Below, in pieces: positions 1 through 8,506 of a DNA stretch of 64,000 bases; the first letter of the stretch is position 1; each line of letters begins with the position of its first letter. The position numbers and the translations under genes are program-made. Origin of the DNA: Nocardia brasiliensis NBRC 14402 (GTDB taxonomy: Bacteria > Actinomycetota > Actinomycetes > Mycobacteriales > Mycobacteriaceae); contig NZ_BAFT02000079.1 in assembly GCF_000308475.2 (NCBI RefSeq), positions 62,001 to 126,000 on the forward strand, given 5' to 3'. Below the pieces are notes generated by a model. It was not told where the DNA came from. It was given only the letters and a program-made list of their open reading frames with translations, and did not search any database.

Positions 1-361
1 CGAACTCGCGCACCGTCTTTCCGCGCAGCAGCCCGGCCGCCGCGACCTTGCCGACGGCATCGGCCGCCTGTGCGCGCAAGGCCGCTGGTTCGATGCCGCG
101 CGGCTCCTCGGTCCGGGTGTCGTCCTCGGCGAGCTGTGCCAGGCCACAGTGGGCGCACAGCTCCATCCGCAGTGGATGCGCCGACTCCGCCAGGCCGACC
201 GGCGCGTGCGCGGGCGGGAAGAAGTCGGCCGCGGGCACGGTACCGAGGTCGAGCACGGTGCTGAGCGCGCTGCCGCGGCAGGCGCGGCAGCAGTGCTCGC
301 GCGCCGCGCGCACGGGTGCGCAACGCTGTGCCGGGGTGTCCTGGCTAGCTTGCGGGGGCAT
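1..361 (-). CDS. SAM-dependent C-methyltransferase with zinc-binding N-terminus (5' part only)
   Basis: This is the N-terminal 120 codons or so of a leftward gene that leaves the window at its left edge. The reading starts MPPQASQDTP. It holds the paired-cysteine head of the sugar C-methyltransferase family: a CRAC pair, then VLDLGTVPAADFF, then LCAHCGLAQL. The same layout (CRLC, VLDLGATPPCEKF, LCTDCMLLQI) is seen in the complete gene at 2814-4100, so the two look like paralogues inside one operon. The family methylates a carbon of NDP-deoxysugars; the SAM-binding Rossmann part lies outside the window. The ATG at 361 overlaps the end of the epimerase gene by 17 bases, so it is the last visible gene of the operon. 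The family call rests on the zinc-binding head only. Confidence 0.75.
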   Translation of the reverse strand, partial: MPPQASQDTPAQRCAPVRAAREHCCRACRGSALSTVLDLGTVPAADFFPPAHAPVGLAESAHPLRMELCAHCGLAQLAEDDTRTEEPRGIEPAALRAQAADAVGKVAAAGLLRGKTVREF

Positions 362-1391
362 GGGCGGTTCCGGTGGGTATCCGGCGCATCGTCGCGTCGA
401 GCACCCCGGTCCGGTGCAGCCGCTGCAGGTGCGGCAGCCGGGTGAACTTCTGGAAGAAATCGTCGTAGGTGAGCCCGCGGGCGGTGTATTCCTGGAACAA
501 CTCGTCCGCGCCCGCCTGCACGGTCCAGAGCGCGCGGAAACCGAGCGCGGAGCGGGCCGCCGAGAAATCCACGCGGTAGGAGCGCGGGTCGGCGCCGCTC
601 TCGCCGGTGATGTTCAACCGCGAGCCGGGCACCGCCTCGACGACCGCCTCGGCGATATCGGCGACGGTGAGGTTGTTGGCCTCGGTGCCGATATTGAACG
701 CGCGGCAGTGGATTGCGTCCACGGGTGCGGTGAGGCAGTTGGCGAAGGCCCACGCGATATCGCGAGCATGCACCAGCGGCCGCCACGGCGTCCCGTCGGA
801 GAGCACCTTCACCTCGCCGGTGAGCGTGGCGTAGCCGACGAGGTTGTTCAGCACGATGTCGGCGCGTAACCGCGGGGAGAAGCCGAATGCCGTGGCATTG
901 CGCAGGAATACCGGCGCGAAGCCGGAATCGGCCAGTGCCGCCACATCGTCCTCGACCCGTACTTTGCTCTGCGCGTACGGCGTGATCGGACGCAGCGGTG
1001 CGTCCTCGGTGACCAGATCCGCGCCTGCCGCACCGTAAACCGAGCAGGTGGAGGCGTAGAGGAACCGGCGCACCCCCGCTTCCTTGGCGAGCCGGGCCAG
1101 CCGGACCGAGGCGTGATGGTTGACGGCGTAGGTGATCTCGGGTGCGAGCGCGCCGAGCGGATCGTTCGACAGCGCGGCCAGATGGATCACCGCGTCGAAC
1201 CCGCGCAGCTGCTCGACGGTCACGTCGCGCAGGTCCACCGCGAGGCCGGGCGGATCGCCGGGCAGCTCGCCGAGCACGCAGTCGGCGAAGAAGCCCGCGT
1301 CGAGCCCGATCACCTCGTGCCCGTTGGCGCGCAGTACCGGCACCATGACCGTGCCGAGATATCCCTGGTGTCCGGTGAGCAACACCCGCAT
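345..1391 (-). CDS. NAD-dependent sugar epimerase/dehydratase
   Basis: A 348-residue extended short-chain dehydrogenase. The N-terminus MRVLLTGHQGYLG carries the TGxxGxxG dinucleotide-binding motif. DAVIHLAALSNDP follows, then a serine/tyrosine/lysine active site (ASTCSVYG, then YAQSK). It probably epimerises, reduces or dehydrates an NDP-sugar in the cytoplasm. The start is ATG 1391, only 2 bases after the PIG-L stop; the open frame runs on upstream to 1622 but that part overlaps the PIG-L gene and is not family-like. Its neighbours (cytidylyltransferase, methyltransferases, deacetylase) point to a CDP-activated branched or deoxy sugar, though the exact substrate cannot be read from the sequence. 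Confidence 0.88.
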   Translation of the reverse strand: MRVLLTGHQGYLGTVMVPVLRANGHEVIGLDAGFFADCVLGELPGDPPGLAVDLRDVTVEQLRGFDAVIHLAALSNDPLGALAPEITYAVNHHASVRLARLAKEAGVRRFLYASTCSVYGAAGADLVTEDAPLRPITPYAQSKVRVEDDVAALADSGFAPVFLRNATAFGFSPRLRADIVLNNLVGYATLTGEVKVLSDGTPWRPLVHARDIAWAFANCLTAPVDAIHCRAFNIGTEANNLTVADIAEAVVEAVPGSRLNITGESGADPRSYRVDFSAARSALGFRALWTVQAGADELFQEYTARGLTYDDFFQKFTRLPHLQRLHRTGVLDATMRRIPTGTAHAPAS

Positions 1392-1393
1392 GG

Positions 1394-2044
1394 CTACGAA
1401 CCTCCGAAATCGATGACGGCCTTGTCGAGCAGGAACGCCTCGGCATGTCCGGCCCGGCACTGCACGCCGCGCAGCCGGGTGAGGCCGGTGAACGCCTGTT
1501 GGTCGAACCAGTCCCGATGTGCTTGGGACGGATAGTGTTTCAGCAGCAGCATCGCCTTCTCCTCGGCCAGTTCGGCGCTGAGCCGATGGAAGACGACGGG
1601 GGCGGGAGTGTCGCTCTCCCACTTGAGGATCTCGTAGCCGAGCACCAACTGGTCGCGGAACTCGGTCGGCACCAGTTCGGCCAGCAGCCGATGATCCTGG
1701 TGCGCGTCGCCGCGGTGCGGCGCGAAGACCAGATCAGGGGTGCACTCGGCCCGAAAACTGTTGAGTTCGTTCTTGATTCGGTCCCAGTGCGCCGGTGCGC
1801 GACCGTCCGGCACGTCCAGCACGGTGAGCCGCACCTGCGCGCCCGGACAGAACGCCGCCAGCGCGCGTTGCTCCTCGGCGGCCCGTTCGGTGCCGCCGCC
1901 GGAGAGCACCAAGGCCCGCACCCGCAAGCCGGGATGGGCGCGCGCCAGCGTCAGCAGCGTCGCGCCCAGCCCGATGGCGATGTCGTCGCAGTGTGCGCCG
2001 AGTACGGCGATCTCGCGCACTACACCGACACTGAGTCGGATCAC
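1394..2044 (-). CDS. PIG-L (LmbE) family deacetylase
   Basis: This protein of about 216 residues has the metal-binding signature of the LmbE/PIG-L family near its start (LGAHCDDIAIG, the AHxDD motif) and a second histidine motif in the middle (HRGDAHQDHRLL). Family members remove N-acetyl groups from GlcNAc-type sugars, as in GlcNAc-PI, mycothiol and glycopeptide pathways, using zinc. A deacetylase inside a nucleotide-sugar operon suggests an amino sugar as substrate or product. The chosen start is GTG 2044, which overlaps the cytidylyltransferase stop as GTGA, like the other couplings in this operon. A GTG at 2065 is an alternative with no better support. Confidence 0.82.
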   Translation of the reverse strand: MIRLSVGVVREIAVLGAHCDDIAIGLGATLLTLARAHPGLRVRALVLSGGGTERAAEEQRALAAFCPGAQVRLTVLDVPDGRAPAHWDRIKNELNSFRAECTPDLVFAPHRGDAHQDHRLLAELVPTEFRDQLVLGYEILKWESDTPAPVVFHRLSAELAEEKAMLLLKHYPSQAHRDWFDQQAFTGLTRLRGVQCRAGHAEAFLLDKAVIDFGGS

Positions 2045-2817
2045 ACCCGCTCCCAGACCATCCACGGCCGGGACCCGGACCGGTAGCCCTGATCGAGCTC
2101 AGCGCGCTCCTTGAAGGTGTCGGCGGGCTTCCAGAAGCCGAGGTGCTGATAGCCGAAGAGACGACCCTGCCCGGCCAGCGTCGCGCAGGCGTCGGCGACC
2201 AGATCGCCGCCGGGCGGCAGCAGATCGAAGATCTCCTGGCTGAGCACGAAGTAACCCCCGTTCTCCCACAACGGCATTCGCGACACCGGCATGATCTCCT
2301 TGACCTCACCGGTGGGTTTCATGTCGACGCAGTGGAACGAGGACTGCGGCGGCACCACCATCATCGACGCGGCCGCACCGGAGGCGGTGAACTTCGCGAC
2401 CATCTCGTCCAGTGGTGCGTCGGTGAGCACGTCGGCGTAGTTGGCCAGGAAGCACTCGTCGTCGCCGAGATACTCGCGCACCCGGCGCAACCGCTCACCG
2501 ATCGCCGATTCCAGCCCGGTGTCGACGAAGGTGATCTGCCAGTCGCTGATATCGGAGCTCAGCATTTCGACCCGGCCGTCCCGGATGACGAAATCGTTGG
2601 ACACCGACTCCTGGTAGGTGAGGAAAAAATTCTTGATGTGCTGGGCGCCGTAGCCGAGGCACAGGATGAATTCGGTGTGGCCGTAATGCGCGTAATAGCG
2701 CATCACGTGCCAGAGCAACGGTCGCGGACCGACCAGTTGCATCGGTTTGGGAATCATGTCGTCGGTGCCGTCGCGCATCCGCATGCCGTAGCCACCGCAG
2801 AACAGCACAACCTTCAT
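2041..2817 (-). CDS. rfbF: glucose-1-phosphate cytidylyltransferase-like nucleotidyltransferase
   Basis: A 258-residue sugar-phosphate nucleotidyltransferase of the RfbF type. MKVVLFCGGYGMRMRDGT is the glycine-rich nucleotide-binding loop, followed by the PKPMQLVGPRPLLWHVM pyrophosphorylase motif. FLANYADVLTD supplies the metal-binding aspartate and FHCVDMKPTG fits the glucose-1-phosphate site. It would make CDP-glucose (or a related NDP-sugar) from CTP and glucose 1-phosphate, the entry step to CDP-dideoxyhexoses and branched sugars. It overlaps the upstream methyltransferase by ATGA and the downstream PIG-L gene by GTGA. No CDP-glucose 4,6-dehydratase is visible in the window, so the later steps may be encoded to the left or elsewhere. 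Confidence 0.85.
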   Translation of the reverse strand: MKVVLFCGGYGMRMRDGTDDMIPKPMQLVGPRPLLWHVMRYYAHYGHTEFILCLGYGAQHIKNFFLTYQESVSNDFVIRDGRVEMLSSDISDWQITFVDTGLESAIGERLRRVREYLGDDECFLANYADVLTDAPLDEMVAKFTASGAAASMMVVPPQSSFHCVDMKPTGEVKEIMPVSRMPLWENGGYFVLSQEIFDLLPPGGDLVADACATLAGQGRLFGYQHLGFWKPADTFKERAELDQGYRSGSRPWMVWERV

Positions 2818-4100
2818 CGTGCTCCCCTCCCTGTCATTTCGGAATTCAGTGTGTGGTGCACGTCGTTGTGACCGGTGAGGTCGGCGCGGTGCAGCGCGGG
2901 TAGCGGGTACACCAATTCACCGCCCCACGAAGCGATATGGCGCAGCTGCTCGGTGATCTCGGCCTCGAGGTTCCACGGCAGCACGAGCACGACATCGGGA
3001 TGATCCAGCTCGATCCGCTCCGGCGGGTGGATCGGGATCCGGGTGCCCGGGGTGAATCGCCCGTGTTTGTACGGGTTTCGGTCCACGGTGTACTCGAGCA
3101 GGTCGGACCGGATGCCGCAGTAGTTGAGCAGGGTGTTGCCCTTGCCCGGTGCGCCGTAGCCGACCACCCGCTTGCCCGCGGCCCGCTGGTCGAGCAGGAA
3201 CCGCAGCAGGTCGTGCCGGACCGCCTCGGTGCGCGGCCGGAGTTGGCGATAGCCCTCGACCCGATCCAGGTCCGCATGCCGTTCCAGGCGCAGGACCTCG
3301 CCCACCCGGCGGCTCGGCGCGGCGGCCACGGTGACCGGCCGGGCCCACACCCGCAGCGAACCACCGTGGGAGGCCAGCAGTTCCACGTCGACCACCGCCA
3401 GGCCCGCGGTCGCCAGCGCGCGCTGCGCCGAATGCAGCGTGTAGTACTGGAAATGCTCGTGGTAGATGGTGTCGAACTGCCCGAGCCGCAACAGGTTCAG
3501 CGCGTGATGCACCTCGATGGACAGCCATCCGTCGTCGGCCAGCAAGGTGCGCAGCGAGCTGGTGAAGCCGCGCAGATCGGGCACGTGGGCGTAGACATTG
3601 TTGGCGACCACCAGATCGGCCGGCCCGTGTTCGGCGCGCACCCGGGCCGCGGATTGCTGGTCCAGGAAGGCGGTTTCGGTGGGCACACCGGCCGCGCGCG
3701 CGGCGTCGCCGACGTTCACCGACGGTTCGATGCCGAGGCAGGGCACCCCGGCCGCGACCAGATGCCGCAGCAGGTAACCGTCGTTGCTGGCCACCTCGAC
3801 CACGAACGAGTCGGCGCCCAGTTCGAGCCGGTCGATCGCCTCGCCGACGAAGGTCCGGGCGTGGCGCACCCAGCTGTCGGAGAAGGAGGAGAAGTAGGCG
3901 TACTCGGTGAAGGTGTCCTCGGGCGTGATCAACGCGGGAATCTGCAATAACATGCAGTCCGTACACAACCGAAGGTGTAGCGGGTAGGTTGATTCCGGTA
4001 GATCGAGTTCGGCTGCGGCGAGGAACTTTTCACACGGTGGTGTCGCTCCGAGATCGAGCACGCTCGTCAATCGCTCGGAGTCACACAGACGACATAGCAC
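2814..4100 (-). CDS. SAM-dependent sugar C-methyltransferase
   Basis: A 428-residue three-part methyltransferase of the NovU/TylCIII type. The zinc-binding head has CRLC near residue 3 and LCTDC near residue 50. The SAM-binding fold follows (FVVEVASNDGYLLRHL; ADLVVANNVYAHVPDL). The C-terminal domain has GYGAPGKGNTLLNY and VVLVLPWNLEAEI. Relatives methylate carbon 3 of NDP-keto-deoxysugars. The start taken is GTG 4100, because an AGGTGG ribosome-binding site lies 5 bases upstream; the frame stays open to a GTG at 4136. It is the first gene of the leftward operon and ends in an ATGA overlap with rfbF. A paralogue begins at 361. Confidence 0.85.
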   Translation of the reverse strand: MLCRLCDSERLTSVLDLGATPPCEKFLAAAELDLPESTYPLHLRLCTDCMLLQIPALITPEDTFTEYAYFSSFSDSWVRHARTFVGEAIDRLELGADSFVVEVASNDGYLLRHLVAAGVPCLGIEPSVNVGDAARAAGVPTETAFLDQQSAARVRAEHGPADLVVANNVYAHVPDLRGFTSSLRTLLADDGWLSIEVHHALNLLRLGQFDTIYHEHFQYYTLHSAQRALATAGLAVVDVELLASHGGSLRVWARPVTVAAAPSRRVGEVLRLERHADLDRVEGYRQLRPRTEAVRHDLLRFLLDQRAAGKRVVGYGAPGKGNTLLNYCGIRSDLLEYTVDRNPYKHGRFTPGTRIPIHPPERIELDHPDVVLVLPWNLEAEITEQLRHIASWGGELVYPLPALHRADLTGHNDVHHTLNSEMTGRGAR

Positions 4101-4589
4101 GAAGCCCACCTTTGCCAAGAGTCGAATAACCGGCACATTGTCGGCGCACCCCTGACGTCGACCCGATCCAGTGAGACGTTACAACGAAAGTCCCGCGTGG
4201 CGTTGGTGAAATCGACTGGGCTCGAAGTAATTTCCGGTACTTTTCCACCGGTTTTCGGCGGTAGCTTCCGGGCGGCTATCCACGGGTTTGGTGGATTCAC
4301 CGTGGTGGGACGAATTCGCCTGTGGGTAGCGAGGGTTCGTGACCTGCGCCCATGGTTACGAGCGGACGTAAACAAACCTGGGCGAAATACCGACCGCCCC
4401 TTTGTTGGCTACTCCGTGGAACACTTTGCCGCCCTGTTGATTCGACATGTGAAACGGATTGTGTTCTGTAACAATCTGCATCTGACAGCCGAATGAGGGG
4501 ACACCCGGGGCGGTCGGATCGTGCAGCGGGGACCGGTCAGCGCGGATCGGGGGGCTTCTTCTTTTTCTCCCACGGGGAGGTGCGTGTTC
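4101..4589. promoter_or_regulatory. divergent promoter region of the polysaccharide locus
   Basis: About 490 bases without a convincing gene separate the leftward sugar operon from the rightward glycosylphosphotransferase. The stretch is less GC-rich than its surroundings and must hold promoters for both units. Several short palindromic patches are present (for example CCACGG...CCGTGG around 4279-4304), but no repressor-type operator could be assigned. The open frames crossing it lack family features and plausible starts. Confidence 0.5.
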
Positions 4590-6101
4590 ATGAGCTTCGA
4601 GCTCGCCGACGACGACGATCTGGAGATCCGTCGATCGCCGCACGGCCGGCCGCGTTCCGATCGGGAACGCTGGCAGGCTGAATACATACGGCGCTTGGGC
4701 GCAACGGATTTCGGCGTGATCGTGGCGGCGATGGCGTTGGCTCAGATCATCCGTTTCGGTGGGCCTGCCGCGCCGCCGCTGGCCTGGCATCTGCCGTACG
4801 AGATCGGCTACACGGTGGTCTCCGGCGCGCTCGCGCTCACCTGGGCCGGTTTCCTGGCTGTCGGGAACACCCGGTCGCCGCAGGTGGTCGGCAGCGGCAG
4901 CGAGGAATATCGCCGGTTGGTGGCGGCCACGCTGCGGTTGTTCGGGGTGCTGGCGATCTTGTCGCTGGTCTTCCAGATCGAGTTCGCCCGAGGCTATTTG
5001 GCGATTGCGCTACCGCTCGGTCTGTTCGGGCTGATGCTGAGCCGGTTGCTGTGGCGGGTCCACGCGCGTCAGTTGCGCGGGCGCGGGGAATACCGCACCT
5101 CGGTGCTCGTGGTCGGATGTGCGGAGGCGGCCCAGGCGATGGCCAATGCCTTCGCCGCCGACCCGGCATCGGGGTACCGGGTGGTCGGTGTGTGTATTCC
5201 GGACGGGCTCAACGGCATCACCGAGTACCTGCGCGGGCCGTCGGACCATCTGTTCTCGGTCGTGGGCGACGACCGCACGGTGCTCGACGCGGTCCGGCGC
5301 AGCGGCGCCGACACCGTCGCGGTCACCGCGACCGACCATCTGGGTCCGATCGAATTACGCCGGATGGCATGGGAACTCGACCCGCTCGGGGTCGAGCTGA
5401 TCGTCGCGCCCGGCGTGGTAGATATCGCCGGTACTCGGCTGACCAACCGGTTCGTGGCGGGCGTGCCGATGCTGCACATCGCGAAACCGCAATACGATCG
5501 CGCGAAGTCGACCGGAAAGGCGGTTTTCGATGTGCTGTTCGCGGCCGCGGTGTTGCTCGCGATCGCGCCGACGATGCTGGGGATCGCGCTCGCGGTGAAG
5601 CTGACCAGCCCGGGCCCGGTGTTCTACCTCTCGGAGCGGATCGGACGGGGCGGCAAGCCTTTCCAGATGATCAAGTTCCGCAGCATGTATGTCGAAGCGG
5701 ATACCGCCGTGGACGCGCTCATCGCACGCAACGGCGGCAACCCGGTGTTCTTCAAGATGAAGGACGATCCGCGGATCACCCCCCTCGGCAAAGTGCTGCG
5801 CAAGTTCAGCCTGGACGAGCTACCGCAGTTCTTCAACGTGCTGCGCGGGGAGATGAGCGTGGTCGGGCCGCGTCCGCAGGTGCAGCGCGAGGTCGACAGT
5901 TACGACGGCGAGATGCGGCGCAGGCTGCTCGTCAAACCCGGGGTGACCGGGCTGTGGCAGGTCAGCGGACGATCCGATCTCTCGCTCGAAGACTCTGTGC
6001 GACTGGATCTTTCCTACGTCGAGAACTGGTCGATGGTGCTCGACCTGCTGCTCATCGCGCGCACGATCGGCGCGGTCACCCGCGGCGCGGGCGCGTACTG
6101 A
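4590..6101 (+). CDS. polyprenyl-phosphate sugar-1-phosphate transferase (WbaP/CpsE type)
   Basis: A 503-residue membrane enzyme that transfers a sugar 1-phosphate from an NDP-sugar to a polyprenyl phosphate, the first membrane step of exopolysaccharide or glycan assembly. The N-terminal 170 residues hold about four membrane segments. A CoA-binding-like domain follows (VLVVGCAEAAQ), then a fifth hydrophobic segment (VLFAAAVLLAIAPTMLGIAL). The catalytic C-terminus has RIGRGGKPFQMIKFRSM, FSLDELPQFFNVLRGEMS and VGPRPQ. The start ATG 4590 is preceded by GGGGAGG 9 bases upstream; an in-frame start at 4521 lacks such a site. It probably uses or extends the product of the operon to its left. It converges on the heme oxygenase gene with a 4-base gap. 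Confidence 0.9.
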   Translation: MSFELADDDDLEIRRSPHGRPRSDRERWQAEYIRRLGATDFGVIVAAMALAQIIRFGGPAAPPLAWHLPYEIGYTVVSGALALTWAGFLAVGNTRSPQVVGSGSEEYRRLVAATLRLFGVLAILSLVFQIEFARGYLAIALPLGLFGLMLSRLLWRVHARQLRGRGEYRTSVLVVGCAEAAQAMANAFAADPASGYRVVGVCIPDGLNGITEYLRGPSDHLFSVVGDDRTVLDAVRRSGADTVAVTATDHLGPIELRRMAWELDPLGVELIVAPGVVDIAGTRLTNRFVAGVPMLHIAKPQYDRAKSTGKAVFDVLFAAAVLLAIAPTMLGIALAVKLTSPGPVFYLSERIGRGGKPFQMIKFRSMYVEADTAVDALIARNGGNPVFFKMKDDPRITPLGKVLRKFSLDELPQFFNVLRGEMSVVGPRPQVQREVDSYDGEMRRRLLVKPGVTGLWQVSGRSDLSLEDSVRLDLSYVENWSMVLDLLLIARTIGAVTRGAGAY

Positions 6102-6105
6102 GCGG

Positions 6106-6762
6106 CTACTGTGCGGCGGGGAATTCCGCGGCGAGTTCCTGGAAGAGCGCGGCGTTCATGGCGAACGCCCGCTGCCCTTCGTCGAGCACCCGGCGGCGTT
6201 CCAGGTCGTCGAGCGGCAATTGATCCAGCAGACCGCGATATTCGCGTTTGAACGCCGCCGGATTGCCGACGCCGTCGAACACGTAGAACCGGACGCCGTC
6301 GCCGCGATGCGGCAGATTCCACAGCTTCTCGGCGGTACCGCGGATGACCTGTCCGCCGGAGAGGTCGCCGAGGTACCGCGTGTAGTGGTGCGCGATATAG
6401 CCCGCGGGCCAGTCCCGGGCACAGTCATCGATTCGTGCGGCGTAGGCGGCGGTCGCGGGGAGCGGCGTCAGTGCGTCGCGCCAGCGCGGGCCGATCAGGT
6501 GCGCCAGATCGCGTTCGAGTTCGGCGGTGCGGGCGAGCTCCGGGCGGATGAACGGGCCGGCGATCGGATCGTCGGCGAGCGCGTCCCACCGCGCCTCGAG
6601 CGCGCGGTAGACGAACCAGAGTTGGCCGGTGTAGCGGTGATACGAGTCGACGCCGAGCGCGCCGCCGAGCATGTCGCTGAGGAATCGGGAGTTCTCTGCG
6701 TCCGCATGCTGGCGCGCCGTGGCGCTACGGATCTGCGTCGAGAACGGTGTCGCTTCCGACAT
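6106..6762 (-). CDS. hmuO: biliverdin-producing heme oxygenase
   Basis: A 218-residue member of the HmuO/HO-1 family, which opens heme to biliverdin, CO and ferrous iron using reductant and O2. The proximal heme-ligand histidine sits in TARQHADAEN near residue 18. The distal-helix motif GDLSGGQ is present, preceded by HHYTRYLG. Length and order match bacterial heme oxygenases. The start is ATG 6762 with AGGTGG about 8 bases upstream. An IdeR/DtxR-like box begins 34 bases before the start, so expression is expected under iron limitation to recover iron from heme. No heme importer is adjacent. Confidence 0.92.
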   Translation of the reverse strand: MSEATPFSTQIRSATARQHADAENSRFLSDMLGGALGVDSYHRYTGQLWFVYRALEARWDALADDPIAGPFIRPELARTAELERDLAHLIGPRWRDALTPLPATAAYAARIDDCARDWPAGYIAHHYTRYLGDLSGGQVIRGTAEKLWNLPHRGDGVRFYVFDGVGNPAAFKREYRGLLDQLPLDDLERRRVLDEGQRAFAMNAALFQELAAEFPAAQ

Positions 6763-6795
6763 GGCGGGACCACCTCACTTCGGCACCCTGGCGAA

Positions 6796-6814
6796 CCAGG
6801 TATGGCTACCCTAA
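6796..6814 (-). promoter_or_regulatory. IdeR/DtxR-type iron box upstream of heme oxygenase
   Basis: The 19-mer CCAGGTATGGCTACCCTAA matches the IdeR/DtxR consensus TTAGGTTAGGCTAACCTAA at 14 of 19 positions by hand count. It lies 34 bases upstream of the hmuO start, where an Fe-loaded repressor would block transcription. Heme oxygenase genes are known targets of this regulator in corynebacteria. Binding itself is inferred. Confidence 0.65.
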
Positions 6815-6861
6815 CTTGGTACGACCATACCGGTATTTTTCTCGAGATGCAGGTGCTTGCC

Positions 6862-8394
6862 TCACTGAGTGGGCGCGGGCCTGCGCCACCGTCCGCCGGG
6901 TCGGATGCGTCGCACGGTCGGGCGGCGCAGCGCGCCGAAGCGTCGCAGGATGCGCGGCCGCCGCACGGTGCGGTCGAACCACTCGCCGAGCGTGACGCCC
7001 GCGGCCAGGGCGCAGCCGATGCCGAAGGCCGCGAGCAATTGGTTGGCGCCGGTCGCGAGTTGATCGTTGAGCACGGCATTGAGCCCGCGATACAGCTTGA
7101 GGCCGGGCAGCAGCGGCGTGATCCCCGCGACGGCGACGACCAGCGGGGGCGTGAGCGCCCGGCGGGCCATCAGACCACCGGCCATGCCGATCACCGTCGC
7201 GGCGGCACCGGAGGCGAGCACCGGGCCGAACCCGGCTTGCTGCACGAGCAGGAAGCAGATCGTGCCCGCCGCACCGCTGCCCGCCGCGGCGGCGAGCGCG
7301 CGTTTCTCCGCGTAGCAGGCGAGCGCGAACGCGAGGGCCGCGACGGCACCGGCGATGATCTTGATCGGCAGATCGGTGAGATCCGGCCCCGGCGTCAGCT
7401 GGATCTGCGGCACCGTCGCGCCGATGGTGTCGCCGATCCGCAACGCCAGCGCGATGCCTGCGATGATGCCGCCGGTCATCATCAGCACCTCGAGCATGCG
7501 CGCCGTCGAGGTGATCGGCGCGCCCGTTATCCCGTCCTGCACCGCGCCGACCAGTTGTAATCCACTGAGCAGCACGGTGATTCCGGCCGCGATGATCAGT
7601 GACGGATCGACCTCGATGCCGAGCGGTTCGGCCAGCGTGGCCAGCACGATGGCCGGGGTCGCCGCGATCGCGCCGCCCACCATGTGCTGGAAGAAGAACG
7701 GCAGACCGTAGCGGTTCAGCACCCGGTTCACCCGGTCGATCGCCAGCGTGGTGCCGAAACTTACTGCGGCGACAACAATCCCGCCGCCGAGCAGCGCGGC
7801 GATGGCGGCCGCGAGCAGCGACCAGCCGAAGGTGGCCATCCAGCGGTGGTACGGGTGCGGCGCCGAGGTGATCGCGTCCAGCGCGGCGCGCGCCTCCTCG
7901 GGGTCGACCACCTCGTTACGGATGCGCCGGGTAAGCCGGTCCACCGCCGCGAGCCGGGTGAAGTCGAGCGAGCGGTAGTGCACGATCCGCATCGTGCTCG
8001 CCGGCGGCAGCCGGGGCCCGCGGTCGGCGGAGATCCTGATCGCGTCGTAGGTGACATCGACATGGCAGCGCGCCAGACCATAGGTGGCCGCGATGAATTG
8101 GACCTGGGTGGTGGTATCGATGACGCCGGTGCCGGAGGCCATGACCACCTCACCGACGCGCACGGCGAGGTCGAGCACCTCGGCGACGCGCGCGTCGTCG
8201 GTCAGATCGATCGGCTGCAACGGCGCGGGCGCCGCGACGATGGTGTCGGCGATGGCCTGCCGATCGGCGACCAACAGGCCGACCGCCTGGCTCACCACCG
8301 GCACCCGTCGTCCCCGCCGGAACAGACGCCGCCGACCGAGGTGATCGACCCGCGTCTCGGTGCTGTCGCCTCCCTGGAGCGTGTCTGATTCCAT
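6862..8394 (-). CDS. ThrE-family threonine/serine exporter
   Basis: A 510-residue membrane protein of the ThrE family, which in corynebacteria exports threonine and serine with the proton gradient. The soluble N-terminal half (about 250 residues; VMASGTGVIDTTTQVQFIAATYG, the DUF1212-type domain) is followed by about ten hydrophobic segments. The first five start near WSLLAAAIAALLGGGIVVAAV and the second set near IIAGAVAALAFALACYA; both halves of the family are fused in one chain. It ends in a basic tail. The start ATG 8394 is chosen because the frame upstream to 8553 has no family character. It stands alone, diverging from nothing obvious; substrate specificity is by homology only. Confidence 0.85.
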   Translation of the reverse strand: MESDTLQGGDSTETRVDHLGRRRLFRRGRRVPVVSQAVGLLVADRQAIADTIVAAPAPLQPIDLTDDARVAEVLDLAVRVGEVVMASGTGVIDTTTQVQFIAATYGLARCHVDVTYDAIRISADRGPRLPPASTMRIVHYRSLDFTRLAAVDRLTRRIRNEVVDPEEARAALDAITSAPHPYHRWMATFGWSLLAAAIAALLGGGIVVAAVSFGTTLAIDRVNRVLNRYGLPFFFQHMVGGAIAATPAIVLATLAEPLGIEVDPSLIIAAGITVLLSGLQLVGAVQDGITGAPITSTARMLEVLMMTGGIIAGIALALRIGDTIGATVPQIQLTPGPDLTDLPIKIIAGAVAALAFALACYAEKRALAAAAGSGAAGTICFLLVQQAGFGPVLASGAAATVIGMAGGLMARRALTPPLVVAVAGITPLLPGLKLYRGLNAVLNDQLATGANQLLAAFGIGCALAAGVTLGEWFDRTVRRPRILRRFGALRRPTVRRIRPGGRWRRPAPTQ

Positions 8395-8506
8395 GCACGC
8401 GAACGTAGTCACCTTCCGGCGACCTTCGCATCCGGGCTGGCACATGACCTCGCTCACCGCGTGCCGGCGGCGCGAATCCCCGATCTTCGCGCCGCCGACC
8501 CGCGGC

